Positions 1 to 9,061 of a DNA stretch of 64,000 nucleotides are shown one piece after another. The position numbers and the translations under genes are program-made. This DNA is from Haematococcus lacustris (taxonomy: Eukaryota; Chlorophyta; Chlorophyceae; Chlamydomonadales; Haematococcaceae), in the NCBI GenBank assembly GCA_030144725.1, contig JASKMD010000024.1:1642574-1706573 (forward strand). Direction: 5' to 3'. Each line of letters begins with the position of its first letter. The first letter of the stretch is position 1. Below the pieces are notes generated by a model that saw only the letters and a list, made by a program, of their open reading frames with translations, had not been told where the DNA came from and searched no databases.

Positions 1-2
1 CC

Positions 3-302
3 CCTACCGTGTGGCCAGATGGCGGCCGCCTGCTGACAGGGAATGATCAGCTGGCCCTGCTGATAGTGGCCCGAGATGGAGGGAGCAACTTCTTCTCCTG
101 TACTACTAACGGCAAAATGTGCCTCCTGCAAAACGCCCAGCACTCAGCAGTCAGCGCAGACTTCGGTCTGAACAGCCGGGGTGACCTGCTGTTTATTGAG
201 CAGAAGGACAAGGAGCTGCCACGCATCCGTTGCTTGCCGGCGTTGCTGCCGCCTCCCACAGCCTGCAAGTGCAATACCGAAGCCACTGGAGGAAGCCCCT
301 GA
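3..302 (+). CDS. Propeller-like repeat protein, copy 1 (3' end of last exon only)
   Basis: Open frame entering from the left edge and ending in TGA at 300-302. It is clearly paralogous to the last exons at 53470-53969 and 55555-56053: all share a WP-x-GGRLLTGNDQLAL segment, then GGSNFF, then HSA(V/I)SAD, then LNSRGDLLF and a CLPALLPPP tail. The repeated short beta-strand-like motifs in the full-length copies suggest a beta-propeller (NHL/SMP-30-like) fold, but that is inference and I do not recognise the family. The C-terminal tail differs from the other copies after LLPPP. The 5' exons lie outside the window. Confidence 0.6.
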   Translation, partial: PTVWPDGGRLLTGNDQLALLIVARDGGSNFFSCTTNGKMCLLQNAQHSAVSADFGLNSRGDLLFIEQKDKELPRIRCLPALLPPPTACKCNTEATGGSP

Positions 303-827
303 ACTATGCTCTCTGGCCTCTCCCCATCACTCTTGGCAGCCAGCAAAGGCCGCATGCATTGATGCCATCCAGGTTTTTTTCTGCAAGAGATGTGCCCTTA
401 TGGACCCAGCCGAACACACTGCTGCACAGGGCAGCTGGCGGCATGCAGCAGGGACGTCATGTGTGGTACATGTGAACTGTGACTGTTGCTGTCTAGCATA
501 GGGCAGCAGCATGGTGACAGCAGTGGCTCATGTCCAGTGCTGGGTATTGGAGCTGTGGCTGTTGCGCGACAAATGGCGGTGGCGGTGGCGGTGGCGGTGG
601 CGGTGGCGGCGGTGGTGGTGGAAGGGTGGCAAGGTGGTGGTTAGGCATGGCCAGATTGTGGCAGCGGGACTCAGGAGGTGGCAAGTCTTGCACTTGTCTC
701 CGGAGCGTTTTTGAGGCTGTTTGCATCGACACTGACTCCTGCACCTTGTAATCCCCTGTCTGCCCCTGTTCTCAACTGCATTGTCAGCCCACCATCCGCC
801 TCTCAATTTTGTGACCATCAGCCAAAT
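303..827. other. 3' flank of copy 1, no gene seen; contains a GGTGGC tract
   Basis: No convincing coding region. A hexanucleotide GGTGGC tract lies at about 574-621 and gives low-complexity Gly/Arg-Trp or Pro frames on both strands. The last five bases (823-827, CAAAT) are the left target-site duplication of element A. Confidence 0.6.
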
Positions 828-1051
828 TGTAACGGGGAGAAGCCACAGGAGTCCGGGAGAGCGGTGGCACGCACTTGCGTCTTACACGGAATGTCCATAA
901 ACAACTGTTCTGTGCTTAAAACAGGGTAGCTCACACCGTAACACATATCTAGAAGGTTCCATGCAGAAAACAGATATCTAAACCGTGCATGACATGTAAA
1001 AATACCACTGTTGCCGGGCTGCATGGACGAGCATGCATGCAAACCGTTGCA
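828..1051 (-). repeat. Element A 3' LTR (left copy)
   Basis: 224 bp with TG...CA ends. It differs from the right copy by a 3-bp CAT indel (near 893) and one visible substitution, so insertion was fairly recent. Confidence 0.92.
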
Positions 1052-1155
1052 TTCACCCCCTCCCTGAAATGTTGCGCCCCGAAACATTTAACCGTCGTGA
1101 CCTTCGCACACTGTTCCGCCTGCACTCATGACATAGCCATGCTCCTTTAGGAACA

Positions 1156-2382
1156 CTACGTAAAGGTGGAGTGATCAACAGAGCGATGTGCATGATCAAC
1201 AAAGCGATGTGGTAGATCATGCACGGATGGAAGCTCCTTGGGAAAGACCTGGATGTGCTCAGATAGTAGGGCGGTAGCGCTTGGGGGAAGAGAAGGGGGC
1301 CACTGTGGTTGATCAGGTGTCGAGGTTGAAGTGTGGGAGGAGGGCACAGCTGGAGAGGGTGAAAGGGGAGGACTTGAGTCCGTGAGAACTGCCACGAGTA
1401 CGGCGTCCTTGCGGGCGGCTTTGCGGAAGCGCGCAGGTGACAACAGCTGGGAGGCTGAGGGGTTGGGGGCAGGAGAAGGTGGAGCAGCTAGGGTGTGTAC
1501 TGCCCCGGCATGGCGGAGAGTGATGCGCTCGAGAGGCCAGTCAATATCAGGGTTCTTCGCTGTGAGCCATGGCTTGCCCAACACCACATCGTAGTCGGCG
1601 TTGCTGATATCAGCCATAACGAAGGGCACCCGACCATGGTAGGTAGAGAGGCGTACCGTGCAGTGGGAAAGCTCGTAGGTGGGAAGGTAGGAAGGGGAGG
1701 GCCCAGGAAGGAGCAGACAGCCAGGAGCAGCCTTACCCGCCATGCGCAGGCCAACTTGCTGCAAGAAGCGGCTGCTGACAATGTTGCCCGTGGCACCACT
1801 GTCCAGCAGGAAACGAGCACGGTGTCCAGAGAAGGTGACTAGGGGCTCTGGCAGGCTAGGCGACGAGGAGTGACACGGAGAGCCGCTGCCCACAGGTGCG
1901 GATGGGCATGGGGAGGACTCGGCAGCCGGAGTAGACTGTCCCGGAGACTTGGAGCTGCCCAGGGGCTGAGCCAACTGCAGAGGAAGGGGGCTGCGTGGAG
2001 GGCAGTTAGCACCGCGGGCCTGGCAGGGCGGAGTAAGGCAGAAGAGCGGGGCACGGAAACGTGGAGAGGGAAGAGAGGGTTGTGGTGTGGGAGGAAGAGG
2101 GAGTGTGGGTAGCCAGTAGGGGGCACGGAGAAGAGGCTGAAGAGGAAGAGGAAGAGGAGGTGGAGGAGGACGAAGGGGAGGAGGCCGAGGAGCGGGGAGT
2201 TGAGGTAGGTGGTAGGGAACACGAGGAGCCAGCTTAATGCGAGGAGTTAAGGAAGAGGGTGGCAGAAGGGATGGTGGGCTCAGCGGCGGGCTGCCTCCCG
2301 CACGCTCCCTAGGTCGTTTGGGCGTGGTGGCTTGTTGGGACAGTCCTTCATTAGGTGGCCAGGTTTGCGGCAATAGAAGCAA
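1156..2382 (-). CDS. Element A protease-bearing Pol remnant
   Basis: About 408 codons, in the -1 phase relative to Gag and overlapping it. A long Pro/Ser-rich linker is followed by a retropepsin-type aspartic protease with active site [11 protein letters not shown] and a downstream DVVLGKPWL motif. It then reaches the segment that precedes reverse transcriptase in element B (VFPKELP...). After that it degenerates into a short duplicated stretch and stops. Compared with B it lacks everything from reverse transcriptase onward. The protease motif is intact, so function cannot be excluded. Confidence 0.85.
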   Translation of the reverse strand: MLLLPQTWPPNEGLSQQATTPKRPRERAGGSPPLSPPSLLPPSSLTPRIKLAPRVPYHLPQLPAPRPPPLRPPPPPLPLPLQPLLRAPYWLPTLPLPPTPQPSLPSPRFRAPLFCLTPPCQARGANCPPRSPLPLQLAQPLGSSKSPGQSTPAAESSPCPSAPVGSGSPCHSSSPSLPEPLVTFSGHRARFLLDSGATGNIVSSRFLQQVGLRMAGKAAPGCLLLPGPSPSYLPTYELSHCTVRLSTYHGRVPFVMADISNADYDVVLGKPWLTAKNPDIDWPLERITLRHAGAVHTLAAPPSPAPNPSASQLLSPARFRKAARKDAVLVAVLTDSSPPLSPSPAVPSSHTSTSTPDQPQWPPSLPPSATALLSEHIQVFPKELPSVHDLPHRFVDHAHRSVDHSTFT

Positions 2383-3200
2383 GCTCCCAAGTCACGCAGT
2401 TGTTGGCGCTCAGCCGCTGATAAACGGGGGCCCTTGCTGACCTGCAGAGCATCAAGCTCCATGGCAGCCACTGGTTCAGGTTCGGGGAGCTTGAGCAGGC
2501 GTGGGCGGCTGCCAAAGGTGATAGCATCAACGCAGTCAGCCATGGCGGCAGCCTCCTCAAAGGAGGTAGGCTCCCTCAGTTCCAGCTCCCGCCTCACAGC
2601 CGGCTTGAGACCTCTAAGGAAACGATCCAGTTTCTCAGCAGGAGACAAGTCAGAGATGAGGAGGCAAAGATTGCTGAACTCCATGATGTATTGCCGGGCT
2701 GATGTGATCTGATGGCAGGCTGCCAGCTGATCCCTTGCATGCCACTGCTGGTTCACAGGAGTAAACTGGCGCATGAAACTGGCTTTGAAACTGTCCCAAG
2801 AGCCGAGGGCCTGGCTGGACAGCAGGCTGCGGTACCAGGTGAGGGCAGCGCCGTCGAGGTAGGAAGCAACAGCCAACAACCGTTGTTGGGCAGGCATGGC
2901 GAAAAGGTCAAAATGGTTGTCGATGCGCCACAGCCATTGACCAGCATCCGCGTTGGGGGTCCCACAGAAGGACGGTGGTGGAGGTGGCCGAAAAGGCAGC
3001 GGAGCGGAGGTGGCTGCGGGAGGGGCGGGAGGGGCGGACTGTCCAGAATGTTCTAGAGGTGTTGAGGCGGGGGTAGCAACGGGCTGCGTTGTGACGAAGT
3101 GCTCAAATTGCTGTCGCAGGCTGCCGGTCAAAAGAGTGAGCTCGCCGACTTGGCGCATGAGCTCGGAGACTTGATACGCAATGGGCGATAGTTCCTCCAT
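2280..3200 (-). CDS. gag: Element A Gag (capsid and nucleocapsid)
   Basis: 306 codons from ATG at 3200-3198. It contains a Ty3/gypsy Gag capsid core (around [48 protein letters not shown]) and a C-terminal CCHC zinc knuckle, CFYCRKPGHLMKDC, for RNA packaging. It parallels the Gag of element B in length and order but differs clearly in sequence, so A and B are separate families. The next frame overlaps its 3' end by about 100 nt in the -1 phase, the usual arrangement for programmed -1 frameshifting. No unambiguous slippery heptamer was identified. Confidence 0.9.
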   Translation of the reverse strand: MEELSPIAYQVSELMRQVGELTLLTGSLRQQFEHFVTTQPVATPASTPLEHSGQSAPPAPPAATSAPLPFRPPPPPSFCGTPNADAGQWLWRIDNHFDLFAMPAQQRLLAVASYLDGAALTWYRSLLSSQALGSWDSFKASFMRQFTPVNQQWHARDQLAACHQITSARQYIMEFSNLCLLISDLSPAEKLDRFLRGLKPAVRRELELREPTSFEEAAAMADCVDAITFGSRPRLLKLPEPEPVAAMELDALQVSKGPRLSAAERQQLRDLGACFYCRKPGHLMKDCPNKPPRPNDLGSVREAARR

Positions 3201-3254
3201 CAAGTCTCTAGTCTCCGTAGTTAAGGCGGTTTGTCCCGATTGAGGGCACCAAAA

Positions 3255-3475
3255 TGTAACGGGGAGAAGCCACAGGAGTCCGGGAGAGCGGTGGCACGCA
3301 CTTGCGTCTTACACGGAATGTCAAACAACTGTTCTGTGCTTAAAACAGGGTAGCTCACACCGTAACACATATCTAGAAGGTTCCATGCAGAAAACAGATA
3401 TCTAAACCGTGCATGACATGTAAAAATACCACTGCTGCCGGGCTGCATGGACGAGCATGCATGCAAACCGTTGCA
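3255..3475 (-). repeat. Element A 5' LTR (right copy)
   Basis: 221 bp, the partner of 828-1051. It is followed directly by the CAAAT duplication at 3476-3480. Confidence 0.92.
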
Positions 3476-3607
3476 CAAATACAAACTTGCAAATAGTTAC
3501 ACTTCAGCCAAATGCAAACTTGCAAACAGTTACTGTTACAGCAGCAGTTTCATTACAAGGTGCAACAGCTGCGCCTGAGACAGTCACGACGTGGCAGTTG
3601 TTCCTGC

Positions 3608-4252
3608 TTAGCTACCAACACCTGCGTAAGACGGATCATGGGGGCGGGGCGGGGCGGGGCGGGGGGGGGGGCGGGGGGGTATCATCATACATATCAAGTG
3701 TGTAGTGTTCTGTCCAGCAGCCAGCTGCCCCTGCCCAGCTCCAGGCTGGCCAGCAGCCAGCAGCCCCAGCCCAGTTGCGGTGAACATGCCCAATTGAGCA
3801 TAGGCGGCTTGAATCAACGCACGAAAGTGGCGCAGGATTATAAGAAGGCTACTACAGACATCAGCCAAGTTGGCGCTGTCAGACTGCAAATCCTCCTGTA
3901 GCTTCACCAACGGCTGCATGGCTGTCCGGAGGTAGCGGTTGTAGGCCCACCATGACTCATCCAGGAAGTGTGCCTTGATACCTGCCACACGCTTTCGCTG
4001 GCCTTGAGATGTGCCCATTGGCAGTGTGTTGAAGGGGGAAGCCCCGTCAAGTGCGAGGTTCACAAGGGGCTGCCTATTTGCAGCAATGCTGTCGAGCATG
4101 GTGGCCAGGCTGTGCATGCGTGTGTTGCTGGGAGGCTGCAACTTTTGCTTGCTGCCTGAGTCCTTGCGTTGCTTCCTCATGAGGTCAGAGATGGCAGTGG
4201 AATGCCGGGCGTACATGATGAGGTCCTTGGCTTCCTCTATGTGCGCCTTGAT
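3608..4252 (-). pseudogene. hAT/DUF659-type transposase, C-terminal part (split by element C)
   Basis: Minus-strand open frame of about 200 codons plus the upstream codons IKAHIEEAKDLI, broken off at 4252 exactly at the left end of element C. Its other half ends at 13297 with WSQLSRI. Joining the two at one copy of the TTGAT duplication gives a continuous reading frame across the site. The region reads like the domain following DUF659 in hAT-derived transposases (YARHSTAISDLMRKQ, then a helical AMQPLVKLQEDL segment), a loose family match. The frame ends in low-complexity proline codons made by the GGGGC cassette. With an internal stop upstream (14239-14241) and an 8-9-kb insertion, it cannot be functional. 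Confidence 0.7.
3640..3717. repeat. G/GGGGC tract plus 38-nt tail cassette, copy 1
   Basis: A GGGGC/poly-G tract (3640-3679) is followed by a 38-nt tail that starts TATCATCATACATATCAA and ends GTTCTGTCCAG. The same arrangement, with one mismatch in the tail, occurs at 48004-48189 in an unrelated context. Here it lies at the 3' end of the hAT pseudogene; there it lies in an LRR pseudogene. A tail plus microsatellite that recurs as a unit suggests a small retroposed or microsatellite-seeding element. Confidence 0.7.
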
Positions 4253-4539
4253 TGTAACAAAGGTGTGGCAGAACTGCTGCTCTGCCTCACCTTGTATCTC
4301 TTCCGTGTGAGTGAGGGCGCTCCTGCCTCGCGCTCCACAGTCCGCTACTTCCGGTTGGGTGGCAATGTGTGTTACACAATGCCTCTGATAACGAGAATCC
4401 CCAACTCTCTAGCGGCCCTCGGCTAAATAGGCCAGCGGCCAGCCGTCACACGCCACCGTCACCCTACTGGGAGTTATGACGGTGGGATCTCATGCAACTG
4501 CTCGGTTATTTCCCCTAGGAAGAACCTCGCTTCGTTACA
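4253..4539 (-). repeat. Element C 3' LTR
   Basis: 287 bp, identical by inspection to 13010-13296. It is preceded by TTGAT. Confidence 0.95.
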
Positions 4540-5178
4540 TCCCCCCCGACCTGGCCAAAACCCGTCCTCGGGAAAAAGACCAGGGGAGCATTGTCCACAG
4601 GTTAGCTACGCCTGGGAGGCTCCGAGTGCCAATGCTCTTACACAAGAAAGCTCCTGCGAGTGTTGGTTCATGACTCCAACACCCCATACAGACGAGGTGA
4701 CTTGAGGGCATCCAGACAACGGGTGTCTGCGCGTTTTAGCATGCATACGCGAGGGGCACTCGCCGATCGCCAGTACTTGAGGCAGCGTCCTAAGGTCCCG
4801 CACCACACTCAGCCTTTGTAAGCTTAGTGGGCCATACAGACGACCGTTGGTTCTGCGTGTACTTGTCGGGATCTACATACAGCGCCAAAGAAGACCCTGC
4901 ACCACACTTGTGCACATTACACATGTGGGCCAGACAGACGATCTCTCCGACTATGCAGGTGCCGGGCGATGGACTTCCACATGCGTTGCATACAGCGCCG
5001 AGAGATGCTGCTCTCATCACACGTTGTTGTGTGAATGAGCCATACAGACCATCATCAAGACTATGCAGACGTCATGGGGTATTCAAAGGAGCAGGACACG
5101 TTCACCGTGTGCTGACTTCCGATGCTTCAACACCAATTAGGTGTCGGCTGCCACCGGGCCAAGGTGAGCAGAAGGACT
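4540..5178 (-). other. Element C 3' non-coding region
   Basis: About 640 bp between the integrase stop and the 3' LTR with no credible coding frame. It contains several diverged copies of a CATACAGACGA/CTATGCAGACG-like motif (near 4685, 4832, 4930, 5040, 5063). The polypurine tract lies at its LTR end. Confidence 0.6.
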
Positions 5179-6618
5179 TTACACAAACTCGGGGAGAGGT
5201 TTGAGGTTGTCCTTGTATTCCTGGATGGTTGCCTTTTTGAGGTTACTTGCTGGTTCCCACGTGTCGTGCTCTGGGCCGTAGCCGGACCATCTAACCAAGT
5301 ACTCATCCCTGCCTTGCTTGTTCTTCCGGTGCTGCAACAGGTGATTCACCGTGAAGTAGAGGCCGTCGCCTTCTTCAAGAGGAGGAGGAGGCACCATCAT
5401 CCCAGGTCCCGCCAAGAATGGCTTGAACTTGGATACATGGAATACGTCATGTATTTTGAACGTCTCGGGGAGCTTTATCCTGAAGGCCACGTCATTCACT
5501 TTCTGTGTGACTTGGAAGGGCCCAATGTACAGGGGTAATAGCTTCGGGGACCCCGGATTCTTGAACTTTAAGTGCTTCGTTCGAAGTAGCACTTCGCTGC
5601 CCACGACAATCTCGTTTTCGTCCCTGTGCATGAGGTCATAATAGGCCTTTTGACGTTTACGAGCCGCGTCTAATGCGAGCTTAGCCTTCTCCAGGTTGTC
5701 TTTCATGACTCTGGCAAAGTTTTGGGCGGCATTGTTTGTTGTGGCGTCGAGCTTTAAGGTTACCGGCACGTTTGGGTCCTTAACGTTGTTCAGGCGAAAG
5801 GGGGTTGTCCCAATGGAGGAGTTATACGAGTTGTTGATTGCAAACTCGGCTGAGGACAGGAATTTATCCCAATCCACGTACTCGACTCCGACGTAGTGCC
5901 GTAACATGTCTTCCATCACCTTGTTCATTCTTTCAGTCTGGCCGTCTGACTGAGGATGAAACGCGGTGGACAAGCATTGCTTGGTTTGCATGATGTCGCA
6001 CAGTCCTGAGAAGAACTGACCTCGGAAACGAGGGTCCCTGTCTGATATGATCTCAAGGGGCATGCCATGCAGCTTGAAGACATTGTCGTAGAAGAGACGT
6101 GCAACGTCTTCTCCATTGACTTTCTCGACGGTGGGGGCCAGGTGCACCATTTTGGTCAGCCTGTCCACAATCACGAGGATGGAGTCGTGTCCTGCTGCCG
6201 TCTTGGGCAGCTTAACCACGAAGTCCATGCTTACACTATCCCATGGGGCTTTGGGCATTTGCAATGGCACCATTAGTCCGGCCGGCTTCTGGGTGCTGCT
6301 TTTATTGCATCGTTTCACATAGTCTGCCACGTAATTGTGCATGCCAGGCCACCAGAATCTATCTGATACAGCCTTGTATGTCTTTGCAATCCCTCCATGC
6401 CCGCTCATTGGGGTGTCATGAAGTTCATACAAGAGAGCCCTCTTGACGCCTTCTAAGTTCGGGACCACGACTCGGGAGCCATGATACCACAGTAGTGAGT
6501 TTTCACACAAGCGCAGGTCTATGAGGTTGCGTGCATCCTCAAACCACGGATCTTGCCGATATCCTGATTGGATCCTCTTGGGGCTTTCTTCCCGTTCGTG
6601 TCCGTTTCTTTGGCTCAA
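5179..6618 (-). CDS. Element C integrase with C-terminal chromodomain
   Basis: About 479 codons. An integrase zinc-binding region (LHDTPMSGH... RFWWPGMH... RCNKSS) is followed by the catalytic core with DDE residues in [18 protein letters not shown] and [10 protein letters not shown], then a C-terminal domain, then a chromodomain ([17 protein letters not shown]) that typically targets integration to heterochromatin. The expected last cysteine of the HHCC finger is serine (CNKS), unlike element B (CDKC). This frame overlaps the end of the upstream pol frame and is offset by one base; the change falls near a CCCC run at about 6570-6590. It is probably one Pol polyprotein interrupted by a single-base indel. 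Confidence 0.93.
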   Translation of the reverse strand: MSQRNGHEREESPKRIQSGYRQDPWFEDARNLIDLRLCENSLLWYHGSRVVVPNLEGVKRALLYELHDTPMSGHGGIAKTYKAVSDRFWWPGMHNYVADYVKRCNKSSTQKPAGLMVPLQMPKAPWDSVSMDFVVKLPKTAAGHDSILVIVDRLTKMVHLAPTVEKVNGEDVARLFYDNVFKLHGMPLEIISDRDPRFRGQFFSGLCDIMQTKQCLSTAFHPQSDGQTERMNKVMEDMLRHYVGVEYVDWDKFLSSAEFAINNSYNSSIGTTPFRLNNVKDPNVPVTLKLDATTNNAAQNFARVMKDNLEKAKLALDAARKRQKAYYDLMHRDENEIVVGSEVLLRTKHLKFKNPGSPKLLPLYIGPFQVTQKVNDVAFRIKLPETFKIHDVFHVSKFKPFLAGPGMMVPPPPLEEGDGLYFTVNHLLQHRKNKQGRDEYLVRWSGYGPEHDTWEPASNLKKATIQEYKDNLKPLPEFV

Positions 6619-9061
6619 GTTGTTTAACCACCTCAGCAGGTTTAGGTGCTGGTGACTTGCCAGTCTTGCTGCGTGTCACGGCCATGAGCACTGCTGCTGT
6701 CTTGTTTGGTGGATACCGGGACAAGGGATCAGCAACGTTGATCCGTCCGGGTCTGTACTCCCAAGTGAGTTGCTTAAACCTTTGTAGGTACTCTGACCAC
6801 CTGGTTTGTCTTCTTGAGAGGTTTGGTTGGGTGCTTATGTAGATGAGTGGGTTATGATCTGTGATCACCTTGAACTCCACCCCCTCCAAATAGCATCGCC
6901 ATGTCTTTAAGGCATGGACGACTGCCAAGAGCTCCTGCTCTCCTGTGGTGTAATTCACCTCTGCCGGTATTAAGCGTCTGCTCTCAAAAGCAATTGGATG
7001 ACCATCTTGCATAAGCACAGCGCCGATTCCGGTCACGGATGCATCACAGATCACTTGGAACTGCTTGGAGAAGTCTGGCAGTGCTAACACTGGAGCGTTG
7101 GACAAGGCATGCTTAACACCTCGAAATGCAGCCTCACAACTGTCATCCCAACACCATTGGACGTGAGTCTTGGTGAGGTTTGTCAGTGGTGCAACTAGTT
7201 TGGCAAAACCTTGTATGAAGGTGCGAAAATAGGTTGCAAGTCCAACGAATGAGCGGACGGACGCCACATCTGTGAGTGGTGGCCAGTCTACGATGCTCTG
7301 AATTTTTGCAGGGTCAGCACGAATGCCTTTTACACCTACAAGGTGACCGAGGAATTTCAGCTCGGCTCGTTCAAATTCGCACTTTTTGAGCTTAGCATAT
7401 AACTGGTTTTGTAAGAGGAGTTTGAAAACAACCTCCAAGTGTTTTGCATGCTCGGTTTTATCCTTGCTGAACACTAAGATGTCATCAAGGTAGACCACAA
7501 CGAATTTGTTGTGCTCTCTGAAGATATCGTTCATCACCGCTTGAAATGTAGCAGGTGCATTAGTCAAGCCGAAGCTTAAGACTTTGAACTGATAATGTCC
7601 GAACGGCGTGCGAAAGGCCGATTTGGGAACGTCTTCAGGCGTGATGCGGATTTGATGGTAGCCCGATTGCAGGTCGAGGCTGCTGAACACGGTGGCTCCA
7701 TGCAGGCGATCAATGAGTTGATCTATTCGGGGCAAAGGGTACTTATTTCTAATAGTCACCTTGTTGAGTGCCCTATAGTCAATGCACATACGGAGTGACC
7801 CATCTGCTTTTGTGACAAACAGGACAGGGGCGCCGTAAGGTGAGGAGCTAGGTTCGATAAGACCAAGAGCAAGAAGCTCTTTGATTTGCTTTTCGACCTC
7901 TGCGAGTTCCGCTGGCGACATGCGATACATGGGCCGAAACGGCGGTTTGGCTCCAGGCTCCAACGGGATTGTGTGAGCAATGTTCCGTTCTGGGGGGAGC
8001 CCTTGCAGGTCGTCAAATACTTGTGCATATTGTTTGATCAAAGCCTTGATAGGGGCACTGCATTCGTGTTCTTTAGCGGCTTGAGGTGCAGCCGGTGTTG
8101 CGTTTGCAGCTGAGACATGGATCAGGGCCGCTTTTGCACCTTTTCGCATATCACGTTTGGCTCTGCTTAAAGTGATGCACGACAAACCGATGGTATTGGC
8201 TTGTGTGGTTACTGTTCTTGGTTTTAGCACAGCGCGTCGATTGTACGGGCCAGCGATTGTGCATGTTCGCGCGCCGTAATCGATCACGGCTTTGTGGGCC
8301 AAAAGAAACTCGTCTCCAAGGATGATGTCATAGTTGAGGGGCATGTCAATTACAAAGCACGAGCATGTCTTAATGACACCTTGCAACTTGAATTTAATTG
8401 AGCATATGCCTTGGGTCTCACCATGTGAACCATCTGCTAACACTACAGGTTGCTTATCATCCCTGGCACGCAAGTTGAGCCTTGCAGTCAATGTTTTGCT
8501 CACAAAGCAGTGGGTGGCACCTGAGTCAATCAAGAGAGTTACTGGATTGTTGCTAACGACAGCGTCAAAGGTCATAACAGGCCCGTCATCATTGGCTGTT
8601 GCTGTCCTAGCCCTCAAGGTGTCTTGGCATGCGGGGGCGTTGTAAAACACCTGAATTGCATGCGGGGGTACGTCGCCATTCATCCTCAATAGAGTGTGGC
8701 GAGGGAAAGTATGCAGCAGCGTCCAGCTTGCTGTTAGCTTTCTCCACTCCTTGTATCTGGAGGTACCCGAAAACCTGGGAAGCAGCACACAAGCGGATGT
8801 CGTATTTGGACTCTCTTGCTTGTGAGCGTTGTAGTGCTCAAGGCAGGTTTTGAGATGACTGGGTGCACAGTCAATCCACACATGCTGACCAGGCATGATG
8901 TCAGACAGGAACTGTGCAGGGTCGGTGATGGGGTCAGCAGCAGACGAGGCATGTCCTATTGTGGAGAAGGGTTTGCCTGTCTTAGTAGCTATTTGGTTCA
9001 CCAAATTAGGATGCACTGTTGCACTCACCGTTAGCTCCGGCTGTCCCTCCGGAGGACACCT
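6539..9061 (-). CDS. pol: Element C Pol: protease, reverse transcriptase, RNase H
   Basis: Open from the codon after the gag UGA (9062-9064) to 6539, in the same frame as gag, with no ATG needed. Domains in order: retropepsin with LLIDSGATH and [10 protein letters not shown]; reverse transcriptase with a typical [11 protein letters not shown] and [12 protein letters not shown] and catalytic [10 protein letters not shown]; then RNase H of the Ty3 type ([38 protein letters not shown]). The frame ends in a basic tail beyond RNase H and the integrase frame takes over at +1. All catalytic motifs look intact. Confidence 0.95.
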   Translation of the reverse strand, partial: RCPPEGQPELTVSATVHPNLVNQIATKTGKPFSTIGHASSAADPITDPAQFLSDIMPGQHVWIDCAPSHLKTCLEHYNAHKQESPNTTSACVLLPRFSGTSRYKEWRKLTASWTLLHTFPRHTLLRMNGDVPPHAIQVFYNAPACQDTLRARTATANDDGPVMTFDAVVSNNPVTLLIDSGATHCFVSKTLTARLNLRARDDKQPVVLADGSHGETQGICSIKFKLQGVIKTCSCFVIDMPLNYDIILGDEFLLAHKAVIDYGARTCTIAGPYNRRAVLKPRTVTTQANTIGLSCITLSRAKRDMRKGAKAALIHVSAANATPAAPQAAKEHECSAPIKALIKQYAQVFDDLQGLPPERNIAHTIPLEPGAKPPFRPMYRMSPAELAEVEKQIKELLALGLIEPSSSPYGAPVLFVTKADGSLRMCIDYRALNKVTIRNKYPLPRIDQLIDRLHGATVFSSLDLQSGYHQIRITPEDVPKSAFRTPFGHYQFKVLSFGLTNAPATFQAVMNDIFREHNKFVVVYLDDILVFSKDKTEHAKHLEVVFKLLLQNQLYAKLKKCEFERAELKFLGHLVGVKGIRADPAKIQSIVDWPPLTDVASVRSFVGLATYFRTFIQGFAKLVAPLTNLTKTHVQWCWDDSCEAAFRGVKHALSNAPVLALPDFSKQFQVICDASVTGIGAVLMQDGHPIAFESRRLIPAEVNYTTGEQELLAVVHALKTWRCYLEGVEFKVITDHNPLIYISTQPNLSRRQTRWSEYLQRFKQLTWEYRPGRINVADPLSRYPPNKTAAVLMAVTRSKTGKSPAPKPAEVVKQLEPKKRTRTGRKPQEDPIRISARSVV

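Larger units (their letters stand above)
828..3475 (-). mobile_element. Element A: internally deleted Ty3/gypsy LTR retrotransposon
   Basis: Two near-identical LTRs starting TGTAAC and ending TTGCA (828-1051 and 3255-3475) enclose a gag gene and a protease region on the minus strand. CAAAT occurs directly outside both ends (823-827 and 3476-3480), a 5-bp target duplication. Just inside the right LTR the minus strand reads TTTTGGTGCCCTC, a plausible tRNA primer site beginning TGG. Just inside the left LTR it reads GGGAGGGGGTGAA, a polypurine tract. Reverse transcriptase, RNase H and integrase are absent: the second frame stops shortly after the protease linker. At 2.65 kb it is less than half the length of related element B, so it is a deletion derivative that would need enzymes in trans. 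Confidence 0.92.
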
